Assembly (NCBI GenBank): GCA_945901195.1
Contig: CAMDKB010000310.1
Coordinates: 1 to 5,578 of the forward strand
DNA: 5,578 bases
Direction: 5' to 3'
Source of the DNA: Rhizobium sp. Q54
Lineage (GTDB): Bacteria > Pseudomonadota > Alphaproteobacteria > Rhizobiales > Beijerinckiaceae
Shown here piece by piece: positions 1 through 4,622 of the stretch; the first letter of the stretch is position 1; the number at the start of each line of letters is the position of its first letter. Position numbers and translations under genes: made by a program. The notes beneath the pieces are model-generated. The model was not told the DNA's origin. It did no database searches and worked only from the letters and a program-made list of their open reading frames with translations.

Positions 1-95
1 TACTCATCGCGGTGTTCCATCGCCAACCGCACCGCACGTTCGCGGAACTCAGGGGAATACGGCTTCGAGGTCTTCTTCTTTTGTGTCTGTTCCAT
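1..95 (-). CDS. IS3-family transposase OrfA, N-terminal part (runs off the window)
   Basis: Only the first 31 codons lie in the window; the gene continues past base 1. The protein begins MEQTQKKKTSKPYSPEFRER and continues AVRLAMEHRDE. The motif YSPEFRERAVRLAxE is the start of the helix-turn-helix DNA-binding domain (HTH_Tnp_1 type) of IS3-family OrfA proteins. In this family OrfA binds the element ends, and a programmed frameshift normally fuses it to OrfB, the DDE catalytic part, which is not visible here. The ATG at 95-93 is supported by a GGAG 11 bases upstream (107-110) and by its position just inside the element end at 146, where IS3 OrfA genes normally begin. Whether the rest of the element is intact cannot be seen. 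Confidence 0.85.
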   Translation of the reverse strand, partial: MEQTQKKKTSKPYSPEFRERAVRLAMEHRDE

Positions 96-123
96 AATGG
101 GCAATTCTCCGAGAGTTTTGCCC

Positions 124-146
124 TCCGGTAAACCCGGGGCGGTTCA
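124..146 (-). repeat. IS3 element terminal inverted repeat
   Basis: This is the outer terminal repeat of the IS3-family element, read inward on the minus strand from 146, starting TGAACCGCCCCGGGTTTACC and continuing GGA. The partner repeat at the other end is outside the window, so the exact inner limit is an estimate. The outer limit is firm because the istB reading frame resumes at 147. Confidence 0.75.
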
Positions 147-341
147 GAATGGACGAGCGTCTTTGGATCGGAACGCCTCACGGGCGCGTTGCTCGACCGG
201 CTCACACATCACGTTCATATCCTGGAGATGAACGGCGACAGCTTTCGGCTCGCCACCAGCAAGAAGGCTCAGCGGCGATCAGGAAGCGCTTCGCATGCGC
301 CCGCCAAAACAGACACAGAAGGAGGCGTAAACCCTAAATAA
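147..341 (+). pseudogene. istB: IstB-like ATPase of an IS21 element, C-terminal remnant
   Basis: An open frame without its own start runs 64 codons from the IS3 boundary to a TAA at 339-341. It begins EWTSVFGSERLTGALLDR, then LTHHVHILEMNGDSFRL. This is the conserved C-terminus of IstB, the AAA+ helper ATPase that works with the IstA transposase of IS21 elements. The usual FDEW is cut between D and E at the IS3 junction. The upstream part of the ATPase (Walker A and B) is not in the window; it may lie beyond the IS3 element or be gone. The last 20 or so residues (after KKAQRR) look like a variable tail. As it stands the fragment cannot function. Confidence 0.85.
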
Positions 342-352
342 TAAATGGCCGC

Positions 353-403
353 CGCGTGCATTGAGCCGCACTACGCTACGCTCCGCGCGCCTCAATGCAC
401 GCG
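353..403. repeat. Perfect 13-base inverted repeat (long stem-loop) downstream of istB
   Basis: The arm at 353-365 (CGCGTGCATTGAG) is the exact reverse complement of the arm at 391-403 (CTCAATGCACGCG), separated by a 25-base loop rich in CGCTACGCT-like steps. It begins 11 bases after the istB stop. It may act as an RNA hairpin at the end of the istAB transcript, protecting or ending it. There is no T-tract after it, so it is not a standard intrinsic terminator by itself. The function is inferred. Confidence 0.7.
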
Positions 404-418
404 CCAAGACAACTCACC

Positions 419-440
419 AGGGCTCTCGCAGCCCTTTTCT
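419..440 (+). terminator. Putative intrinsic terminator after istB
   Basis: A 6-base stem AGGGCT (419-424) pairs with AGCCCT (430-435) around a 5-base loop, CTCGC, and is followed by TTTTCT. The short GC-rich stem plus T-run on the plus strand fits a rho-independent terminator for the istAB transcript. The T-run is only four bases before a C, so efficiency may be modest. Confidence 0.5.
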
Positions 441-450
441 ATCAACCAGA

Positions 451-496
451 CTGGTACACTTTTACCCCGCCATCTGGCACATTTTGTCTCCGCCAT
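451..496. repeat. IS21 terminal tandem repeats (2 x 23 bases)
   Basis: Two head-to-tail 23-base units occupy 451-473 and 474-496, identical at 18 of 23 positions. They begin CTGGTACACTTTT and CTGGCACATTTTG and both end CCGCCAT. They lie directly inside the element end TTGACA (496-501). In IS21 elements such multiple end repeats are binding sites for the IstA transposase. That assignment follows family knowledge; the repeats themselves are seen directly. Confidence 0.8.
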
Positions 497-516
497 TGAC
501 AAAAAGGCATTTTATT

Positions 517-532
517 GAGCCAATTGCAAAAC
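517..532 (+). repeat. Left terminal inverted repeat of the IS4/IS5-type element
   Basis: GAGCCAATTGCAAAAC matches the reverse complement of 1940-1955 at 14 of 16 positions, the two mismatches being at positions 6 and 7. It starts 15 bases after the IS21 end. Confidence 0.78.
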
Positions 533-641
533 CGCGATTGCGCGCTGATTTTTCGCCCTGAAAGGGAATAAATCGAGGCATCCGGGTCCGAACCTGGCAT
601 GGTGTTTCCACGACAAATAACCAACAGGCGAGTGCCTCGAA

Positions 642-1775
642 ATGCCTCTGCGCGAGACGCTATCAAACACATGGGACCACGTCCAAGGCTTTCTTTTCCC
701 GATACTGCGGGAAGATGCTGGTCCGCTGAGCGAGCGGCATCAACGGCTCGTGATCGTGCTCGAGGTCGCGGGCGTCGAGGCCTTCGTGCAGAGCTGGCAA
801 GGCTTGCCGGGGCGTCCGCTGAAGGATCGTCACGCGCTGGCGCGGGCCTTCGTGGCGAAGGCGGTGTTCGGCCTGCCCACGACCTCCGCGTTGATCGAAC
901 GCCTGAGCATTGATGCGGTCTTGCGCCGGCTGTGCGGCTGGGAAGGCGTGAAGAGCGTGCCAGGCGAGAGCACGTTTTCGCGGGCTTTTTCCGAATTCGC
1001 GCTGTGTGATCTGCCGGCCCGCGCGCACGAGGCGCTGATCAGGGCGACGCACAAGGATCGCCTCGTCGGCCACATCTCGCGCGACTCCACCGCGATAGAG
1101 GCGCGCGAGAAGCCCGCGCGGACGGCGCCGACCACGAAGATGCCGAAACGCAAGCGCGGCAGGCCGAAAAAGGGCGATGCCGCGCCGGCGAAAGAGCCGC
1201 GCCGGCTGGAGCGCCAGGCAGGCATGAACCTCGCGCAGATGCTGGCCGATCTTCCCAAAGCCTGCAACGTCGGCTCGAAACGCAATTCGAAAGGCCACAC
1301 GGCCAGCTGGATCGGCTACAAGCTGCACATCGACACCGCCGACGGCGACATTCCCGTGTCGTGCCTGCTGACATCCGCCTCCGTGCACGACAGCCAGGCG
1401 GCGCTGCCGCTGGCGGAGATCACGGCGCGGCGCGTCACGAACCTCTACGATCTCATGGACAGCGCTTACGACGCGCCGGAAATCGCGCGAAAGAGCCGCG
1501 ATCTCGGCCACGTGCCGATCATCGACACAAATCCGCGGCGGGGCGGCAAGGCGGAGGCCGACGCCGAGGCGCGCGCGCGGCGGCTTGTCGGCCATCCGCT
1601 CGCCGAAGACATCCGCTACGATGAGCGCAGCTCGGCCGAACGCGTCAACGGCGCGCTGAAGGATAATTACGGCGGCCGTTTCGTGCGCGTGCGCGGTCCC
1701 GCGAAAGTGCACTGCCACCTGACGTTCGGCGTGCTGGCGCTCACCGCCGAGCAATTGATGCGCCTCGTCACGTAG
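642..1775 (+). CDS. IS4/IS5-type DDE transposase, 377 residues
   Basis: This is a cut-and-paste transposase acting on the ends of its own element. Residues about 60-120 (ALARAFVAKAVFGLPTTSAL, then LRRLCGW and STFSRAFSEF) resemble the DUF772-like N-terminal domain. Residues about 142-375 form an RNase H-like DDE_Tnp_1 domain. The probable catalytic triad is D148 (SRDSTAIEAR), D273 (LMDSAYDA) and E333. E333 lies in YDERSSAERVNGALK, which matches the Y(2)R(3)E(6)K signature of the IS4/IS5 superfamily exactly (Y326, R329, E333, K340). A basic insert at 168-177 (PKRKRGRPKK) resembles an AT-hook and may contact DNA. The ATG at 642 is the start that keeps the N-terminal domain; its ribosome site is weak (AGG about 13 bases upstream), which is common in transposases. 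The frame is unbroken and all key residues are present, so it may be active. A long antisense open frame is only a shadow of its high G+C. Confidence 0.88.
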   Translation: MPLRETLSNTWDHVQGFLFPILREDAGPLSERHQRLVIVLEVAGVEAFVQSWQGLPGRPLKDRHALARAFVAKAVFGLPTTSALIERLSIDAVLRRLCGWEGVKSVPGESTFSRAFSEFALCDLPARAHEALIRATHKDRLVGHISRDSTAIEAREKPARTAPTTKMPKRKRGRPKKGDAAPAKEPRRLERQAGMNLAQMLADLPKACNVGSKRNSKGHTASWIGYKLHIDTADGDIPVSCLLTSASVHDSQAALPLAEITARRVTNLYDLMDSAYDAPEIARKSRDLGHVPIIDTNPRRGGKAEADAEARARRLVGHPLAEDIRYDERSSAERVNGALKDNYGGRFVRVRGPAKVHCHLTFGVLALTAEQLMRLVT

Positions 1776-1939
1776 TTCGCTGGTGGACGGCACAAATCAG
1801 GCGCAAGCCGCGCAAGCGGCGGATGCCGCGCGTCCGCAATCACGGAAAATGGGCCATGCAAGGCCAGAACGGTATGGCGAACGCCCGGAAACAACGCTAT
1901 CCGGCAAAATCAGCCCCAAGCTGGCGAATCCCCCGAAGA

Positions 1940-1955
1940 GTTTTGCAAGAGGCTC
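1940..1955 (-). repeat. Right terminal inverted repeat of the IS4/IS5-type element
   Basis: Read on the minus strand from 1955 it is GAGCCTCTTGCAAAAC, the partner of 517-532. The stop codon (1956-1954) of the broken rfbA frame uses the first two bases of this repeat. Confidence 0.78.
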
Positions 1956-2085
1956 ATAATACAGATTCAAATTCGAAGTTTAATTTTCCGAAATCTTTTG
2001 AGGGTGCAGGCCAGTGCTTTTTGACAACCAACATCGCTCGATAGAGGCGCGTGCCGGAGCCTCTGGCCAGAATGATGCCCTTCAT
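1954..2085 (-). pseudogene. rfbA: Truncated glucose-1-phosphate thymidylyltransferase (RmlA), first ~15 codons plus foreign tail
   Basis: The frame starts MKGIILARGSGTRLY, clearly the N-terminus of RmlA (family form MKGIILAGGSGTRLYP), the enzyme that makes dTDP-glucose from glucose-1-phosphate and dTTP. Intact RmlA is around 290 residues; here similarity ends near codon 15-16 (about 2038). The frame then runs through unrelated DNA to a TGA at 1956-1954 on the IS edge, 43 codons in all. The start overlaps the rfbD stop by 4 bases (ATGA) and has a good ribosome site AAAGGA at 2097-2092, so the gene was once a normal operon member. The second G of the nucleotide-binding GGSGTRL loop is R8, and the proline expected after LY is absent. 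The product cannot be an active transferase. Confidence 0.85.
1956..2037. other. Orphan stretch between IS end and truncated rfbA
   Basis: About 80 bases, more A+T-rich than the surroundings, match neither RmlA nor the neighbouring IS, judged by reading. On the minus strand they stay open in the rfbA frame and would add AMLVVKKHWPAPSKDF and more residues to the RmlA start. A near-palindromic TTCAAATTCGAA lies at 1966-1977. The stretch may be the far flank of a deletion, or debris of another mobile element. No gene, RNA or promoter is convincing. Confidence 0.4.
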
Positions 2086-2972
2086 GGAAGGTCCTTTCGC
2101 GCCAGCTTTGCAAGGATGTCGAGCGTGGCCTCCTGCCAGGGCCGGATGCGCAATCCAAATGCGGCTTCGATTTTTTCTGTCGATAGAACTGAGTTTCGGG
2201 GTCGCCTGGCCAGGGTTGGATCATCTGTTGCCGCGATAGAACTGACGGCAGCATCGCGTCCGCCATGCGCACCATTGATCCGGATGATCTCGCGCGCAAA
2301 ATCGGCCCAGTTCGTCCCGCCTGCATTGGCAAAATGGAACGTACCGAAGCGCGCATCCGCGCTGCCGTCCAGCTGCTCTGCTATTGACAAAAGCGCGCGG
2401 GCCAAATCATGCGCGGATGTCGGACGACCCGTCTGATCAGCAACGACACGCAACTGCTCCCGCTCAAAAGACAGGCGCAGAATGGTCTTCAAAAAATTGC
2501 TCCGCCATGCGCTCACAACCCATGAGGTGCGGATAATGATATGGCTCTCGCAGGCGCTCCGTACGGCGTTTTCTCCCGCTTCCTTGCTCGCGCCATAGAC
2601 ATTGATCGGACCGACTGGGTCGTCTTCGACGTAAGGTCGTCCGAGCTCGCCCGAGAAAACATAATCCGTCGATATATGGACAAGCGGAACCTTCGCATGA
2701 GCGCAAGCCTGCGCTAGGATTCCAGGTGCGACCGCATTCACGTGCCAAGCTATATCTTTTTCGCTTTCAGCCTTGTCGACGGCTGTATATGCAGCGGCAT
2801 TGATCACCCCGCTCCATTGGCGCGAGAAGACGGCGTCGCGGATCGAGACGTCACTCATCAGATCGAGATGTTTACGGTCAGGCGTATGAAGGACAAGCGC
2901 GTCGTTGCCAAGCGCCTGCATCGAGAGCCCGACCTGTCCCGCCCCGCCTGTGACGAGAACATGCTTTGTCAT
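2082..2972 (-). CDS. rfbD: dTDP-4-dehydrorhamnose reductase RmlD
   Basis: RmlD is the last enzyme of dTDP-L-rhamnose synthesis, a cytoplasmic NAD(P)H-dependent reductase of dTDP-4-keto-L-rhamnose. The 296-residue protein is of normal family length. It is an extended short-chain dehydrogenase with the cofactor loop TGGAGQVG (8-15), NAAAYTAVDKAE (58-69), the catalytic segment STDYVFSG (101-108), YGASK (Y126, K130) and DQTGRPT (179-185), which is typical of RmlD. The ATG overlaps the rfbB stop by 4 bases (ATGA), and its own stop overlaps the rfbA start in the same way, indicating translational coupling. Its ribosome site (TTAAGG) lies almost against the ATG, so coupling from rfbB may matter. The usual WVYG is WVVS (151-154), a small departure. 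No frame damage is seen. Confidence 0.95.
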   Translation of the reverse strand: MTKHVLVTGGAGQVGLSMQALGNDALVLHTPDRKHLDLMSDVSIRDAVFSRQWSGVINAAAYTAVDKAESEKDIAWHVNAVAPGILAQACAHAKVPLVHISTDYVFSGELGRPYVEDDPVGPINVYGASKEAGENAVRSACESHIIIRTSWVVSAWRSNFLKTILRLSFEREQLRVVADQTGRPTSAHDLARALLSIAEQLDGSADARFGTFHFANAGGTNWADFAREIIRINGAHGGRDAAVSSIAATDDPTLARRPRNSVLSTEKIEAAFGLRIRPWQEATLDILAKLARKDLP

Positions 2973-4033
2973 GCCTTAAGGCCCAGACGCTGGCCGGAGT
3001 TATTTCGCTCAAGCAGGGGCCGCCACCAGCGCTCGTTTTCTAGGTACCAGCGAACCGTCTTTTCGAGCCCGCTGGAAAAGCTTTCCTGCGGATGCCAGTC
3101 AAGATCCGCTTCAAGCCGCGTGGAATCGATAGCGTAGCGGAAATCATGTCCCGGCCTGTCCGTGACAAAGGAAATGAGATCGCGATAGTGGCCGCTTTCC
3201 CGTGGGCGTAGCCGGTCGAGAATGGCGCAAAGCGTTTCCACCACATCGATGTTTCGTTGCTCGGCATGGCCGCCAACATTGTAGGTAGCGCCTGATGATG
3301 CATGCTCATAAACGGTCGTGATGGCACGCACATGGTCTTCAACATAGAGCCAGTCACGCACATTCTCGCCTCGGCCGTAGACGGGCAGTGGCTCTCCGGC
3401 AAGTGCTTTGACGATCATCAGCGGGATCATCTTTTCCGGGAAGTGATAGGGCCCATAATTGTTGGAGCAATTTGTTACCGTGACTGGCAGGCCATAAGTG
3501 TGGTGCCAAGCGCGCACCAAGTGATCGGAGCCCGCCTTGGAGGCTGAATAGGGCGAGCGCGGATCATAAAGCGTTTCTTCCGTGACCCCCCCCTCAGCAC
3601 CGAGCGAACCGAAAACCTCATCAGTCGAAACATGATGAAAGCGGAACGTGCCGCGTCGGTGGCTGTTCAGGCGTTCATGATGCGCCCGCGCCGCCTGGAG
3701 CAGCACATAAGTTCCAATAATATTGGTTTCGATAAAAGCTCCGGGTCCGTCGATCGAGCGGTCCACGTGCGATTCGGCCGCGAGATGCGCGATCACATCG
3801 GGATCAAATTCGGCAAATGCTTTAGTTACTGCTCCGGCATCGCAGATGTCGGCCTGCAGGAAATAAAACCGCGGATCTCCCGATATGGGCTCAAGTGATG
3901 TCAGCGTCCCGGCATAGGTTAGCTTGTCATAAACCAGCACCTCATGCGTCGTTTTGGCGATGAGGTGGCGAACGAGTGCTGATCCAATAAAGCCTGCGCC
4001 TCCAGTGACAATGATTCGTTTTGCGCGGCTCAT
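2969..4033 (-). CDS. rfbB: dTDP-glucose 4,6-dehydratase RmlB
   Basis: RmlB converts dTDP-D-glucose to dTDP-4-keto-6-deoxy-D-glucose, the second step of the dTDP-rhamnose pathway, using bound NAD+. The 354-residue protein matches the usual length. Visible motifs are the Rossmann loop TGGAGFIGS (10-18), YDKLTYAG (35-42), AAESHVDRSI (85-94), the catalytic STDEVFG (T137, D138, E139), YSASK (Y162, K166), NNYGPYHFPEK (191-201) and the substrate-site GRGENVRDWLYVEDH (220-234). It overlaps rfbC upstream and rfbD downstream by 4 bases each (ATGA). A GGAG lies two bases before its ATG. A run of eight G on the coding strand (3593-3586, codons 147-150) is a possible slippage site. Assignment to RmlB rather than other sugar-nucleotide dehydratases is supported by the neighbours. 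Confidence 0.96.
   Translation of the reverse strand: MSRAKRIIVTGGAGFIGSALVRHLIAKTTHEVLVYDKLTYAGTLTSLEPISGDPRFYFLQADICDAGAVTKAFAEFDPDVIAHLAAESHVDRSIDGPGAFIETNIIGTYVLLQAARAHHERLNSHRRGTFRFHHVSTDEVFGSLGAEGGVTEETLYDPRSPYSASKAGSDHLVRAWHHTYGLPVTVTNCSNNYGPYHFPEKMIPLMIVKALAGEPLPVYGRGENVRDWLYVEDHVRAITTVYEHASSGATYNVGGHAEQRNIDVVETLCAILDRLRPRESGHYRDLISFVTDRPGHDFRYAIDSTRLEADLDWHPQESFSSGLEKTVRWYLENERWWRPLLERNNSGQRLGLKA
3586..3593 (-). repeat. G8 homopolymer within rfbB
   Basis: Eight consecutive C on the plus strand (G on the coding strand) fall in the codons for E147-G148-G149-V150 of RmlB. A one-base slip would truncate the protein soon after the catalytic TDE motif and, through the ATGA couplings, could also reduce rfbD translation. 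The tract is seen directly; a role in phase variation is speculation. Confidence 0.6.
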
Positions 4034-4596
4034 GGCTCCAGAACCCTAAGTTCGAGAGGTTTGCCATCATAAGGAAACGGAGATTCGAAGTTACGAAGCA
4101 GGGGGAGCTTGGCGTCCTTTTCCGAAATCAAATCGGTATCGACTTGACCTGGCCAGACGACCCCAATGTCGGGGTCATTCCAGCGCAGACCAGCGTCATT
4201 TTTTGGGGCATAAAAATCTGAGACTTTGTAGAAGATCTCGCTGTCCGGCTCGAGCGTGAGAACACCATGTGCATAGCCTTGCGGGATCAGTACCTGCTCG
4301 TCACGGGCGCTCGAAAGTTCAATGCTGCCCCACTTGCCATAGGTCGGTGAACCGCGCCGAACGTCGACGAATACGTCAAGAATGCGGCCTCGCAGGCAGC
4401 GAACCAATTTGACCTGAGCAAAGGGAGGTGTCTGGAAGTGAAGCCCACGTAGCGTCCCGACTTCGTGGGAGAGCGAGTGATTGTCCTGAACGAAGCGGGT
4501 GCTGATGCCAACCTCGTCAAACCGGCGCTGGCTAAAAGACTCAGTGAACCAGCCGCGTTGGTCGCCAAGACGGCTATTCCTGATCACCCAGATCAT
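4030..4596 (-). CDS. rfbC: dTDP-4-dehydrorhamnose 3,5-epimerase RmlC
   Basis: RmlC epimerises dTDP-4-keto-6-deoxy-glucose at C3 and C5, the third step of dTDP-rhamnose synthesis. The 188-residue cupin protein has the family signature DQRGWFTESF (12-21), FVQDNHS (35-41), LRGLHFQ (49-55) with the probable base H53, QVKLVR (61-66), the metal-independent cupin core GYAHGV (107-112), FYKVSDFYAP (122-131) containing the likely acid Y123, and WNDPDIGVVWP (139-149). It heads the operon and overlaps rfbB by 4 bases. The ATG at 4596 is supported by a strong AAAGGAGGG four bases upstream. Compared with well-known RmlC the N-terminus is about 10 residues short; the frame upstream meets a TGA at 4635-4633 with no other standard start. 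Either this is the native start or the IS1595 arrival trimmed it. Confidence 0.94.
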   Translation of the reverse strand: MIWVIRNSRLGDQRGWFTESFSQRRFDEVGISTRFVQDNHSLSHEVGTLRGLHFQTPPFAQVKLVRCLRGRILDVFVDVRRGSPTYGKWGSIELSSARDEQVLIPQGYAHGVLTLEPDSEIFYKVSDFYAPKNDAGLRWNDPDIGVVWPGQVDTDLISEKDAKLPLLRNFESPFPYDGKPLELRVLEP

Positions 4597-4599
4597 TCG

Positions 4600-4608
4600 C
4601 CCTCCTTT
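4600..4608 (-). promoter_or_regulatory. Strong ribosome binding site of rfbC
   Basis: On the minus strand the sequence AAAGGAGGG ends just before CGA-ATG. This near-perfect Shine-Dalgarno core fixes the rfbC start at 4596 despite the short N-terminus. Confidence 0.75.
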
Positions 4609-4609
4609 G

Positions 4610-4622
4610 TCTGCAATGCAGA
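4610..4622. repeat. Small palindrome TCTGCAATGCAGA ahead of the rfbC ribosome site
   Basis: TCTGC and GCAGA form perfect 5-base arms around AAT. It lies one base upstream of the AAAGGAGGG site and downstream of the IS1595 gene. It could be an operator or a leader hairpin, or chance; nothing more can be shown. Confidence 0.35.

Larger units (their letters stand above)
1..146 (-). mobile_element. IS3-family insertion sequence, left (orfA-proximal) end
   Basis: This is the orfA-proximal end of an IS3-family element; the remainder lies outside the window. The boundary at 146 is set by a terminal sequence reading inward on the minus strand as TGAACCGCCCCGGGTTTACC. The TGA start and the CCCCGGGTTT core are familiar from IS3 elements of the IS407/IS51-like type. 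Immediately beyond the boundary the reading frame of an IS21 istB gene begins in mid-protein, so this element seems to have jumped into istB. The expected short target duplication (3-5 bases) cannot be checked because the far end is missing. Confidence 0.82.
147..501 (+). mobile_element. IS21-family insertion sequence, istB-distal end remnant
   Basis: The stretch holds the istB 3' end, about 100 bases of non-coding DNA with two hairpins, then two adjacent 23-base repeats. The second repeat ends CCATTGACA, so the element probably ends at the CA of 500-501. IS21 elements end in TG...CA and carry several copies of a transposase-binding repeat near each end, which fits. The 5' part of the element (istA and most of istB) is not present next to this segment because an IS3 element is inserted at 146/147. 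The outer flank is 15 bases (502-516) before the next IS. Confidence 0.82.
517..1955 (+). mobile_element. IS4/IS5-type insertion sequence, apparently complete
   Basis: The element is bounded by inverted repeats GAGCCAATTGCAAAAC (517-532) and, read from the other end, GAGCCTCTTGCAAAAC (1955-1940), a 14 of 16 match. A subterminal GCTGATTTT also occurs in inverted orientation near both ends (544-552 and 1906-1914). Inside is a single full-length DDE transposase gene. The length of about 1.44 kb is normal for one-gene IS elements. The 125 bases before the gene and 180 bases after it hold only subterminal DNA; small GC-rich hairpins are seen at 1807-1820. No convincing target duplication is seen: TTTATT lies outside the left end and ATAATA outside the right. 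Family placement between IS5, IS1182-like and related groups is not certain. Confidence 0.8.

Noticed and set aside
149..337. Short plus strand ORF starting MDERLWIGTPHG
   Set aside because: It overlaps the istB remnant in another frame. The frame at 147-341 gives a clear IstB C-terminus, so this ORF is a shadow.
570..600. GGGTCCGAACC as a tRNA T-arm or an integration site remnant
   Set aside because: The T-loop consensus is not met, and no acceptor stem, anticodon arm or D-arm can be built around it.
442..672. Minus strand ORF across the IS21 end and the next IS
   Set aside because: It spans two unrelated mobile element ends and their junction, so it cannot be a conserved gene, and no motif is visible.
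663..1793. Long open frame antisense to the IS4/IS5-type transposase (376 codons)
   Set aside because: It mirrors the real gene in G+C-rich DNA. Its translation is rich in R, A and H with no family motif, while the plus strand frame has a full DDE signature.
1801..1840. GC-rich hairpins after the IS4/IS5-type transposase as a terminator
   Set aside because: The GCCGC-GCAA-GCGGC stem has no T-run after it, and such stems arise easily in this base composition.
2021..2050. TTGACA on the plus strand near 2022 as a promoter
   Set aside because: No -10-like hexamer lies at 16-18 bases (GAGGCG region), and no plus strand gene follows.
2014..2436. Plus strand ORF opposite rfbD
   Set aside because: It is antisense to the clearly recognisable RmlD C-terminal half and shows no domain of its own.
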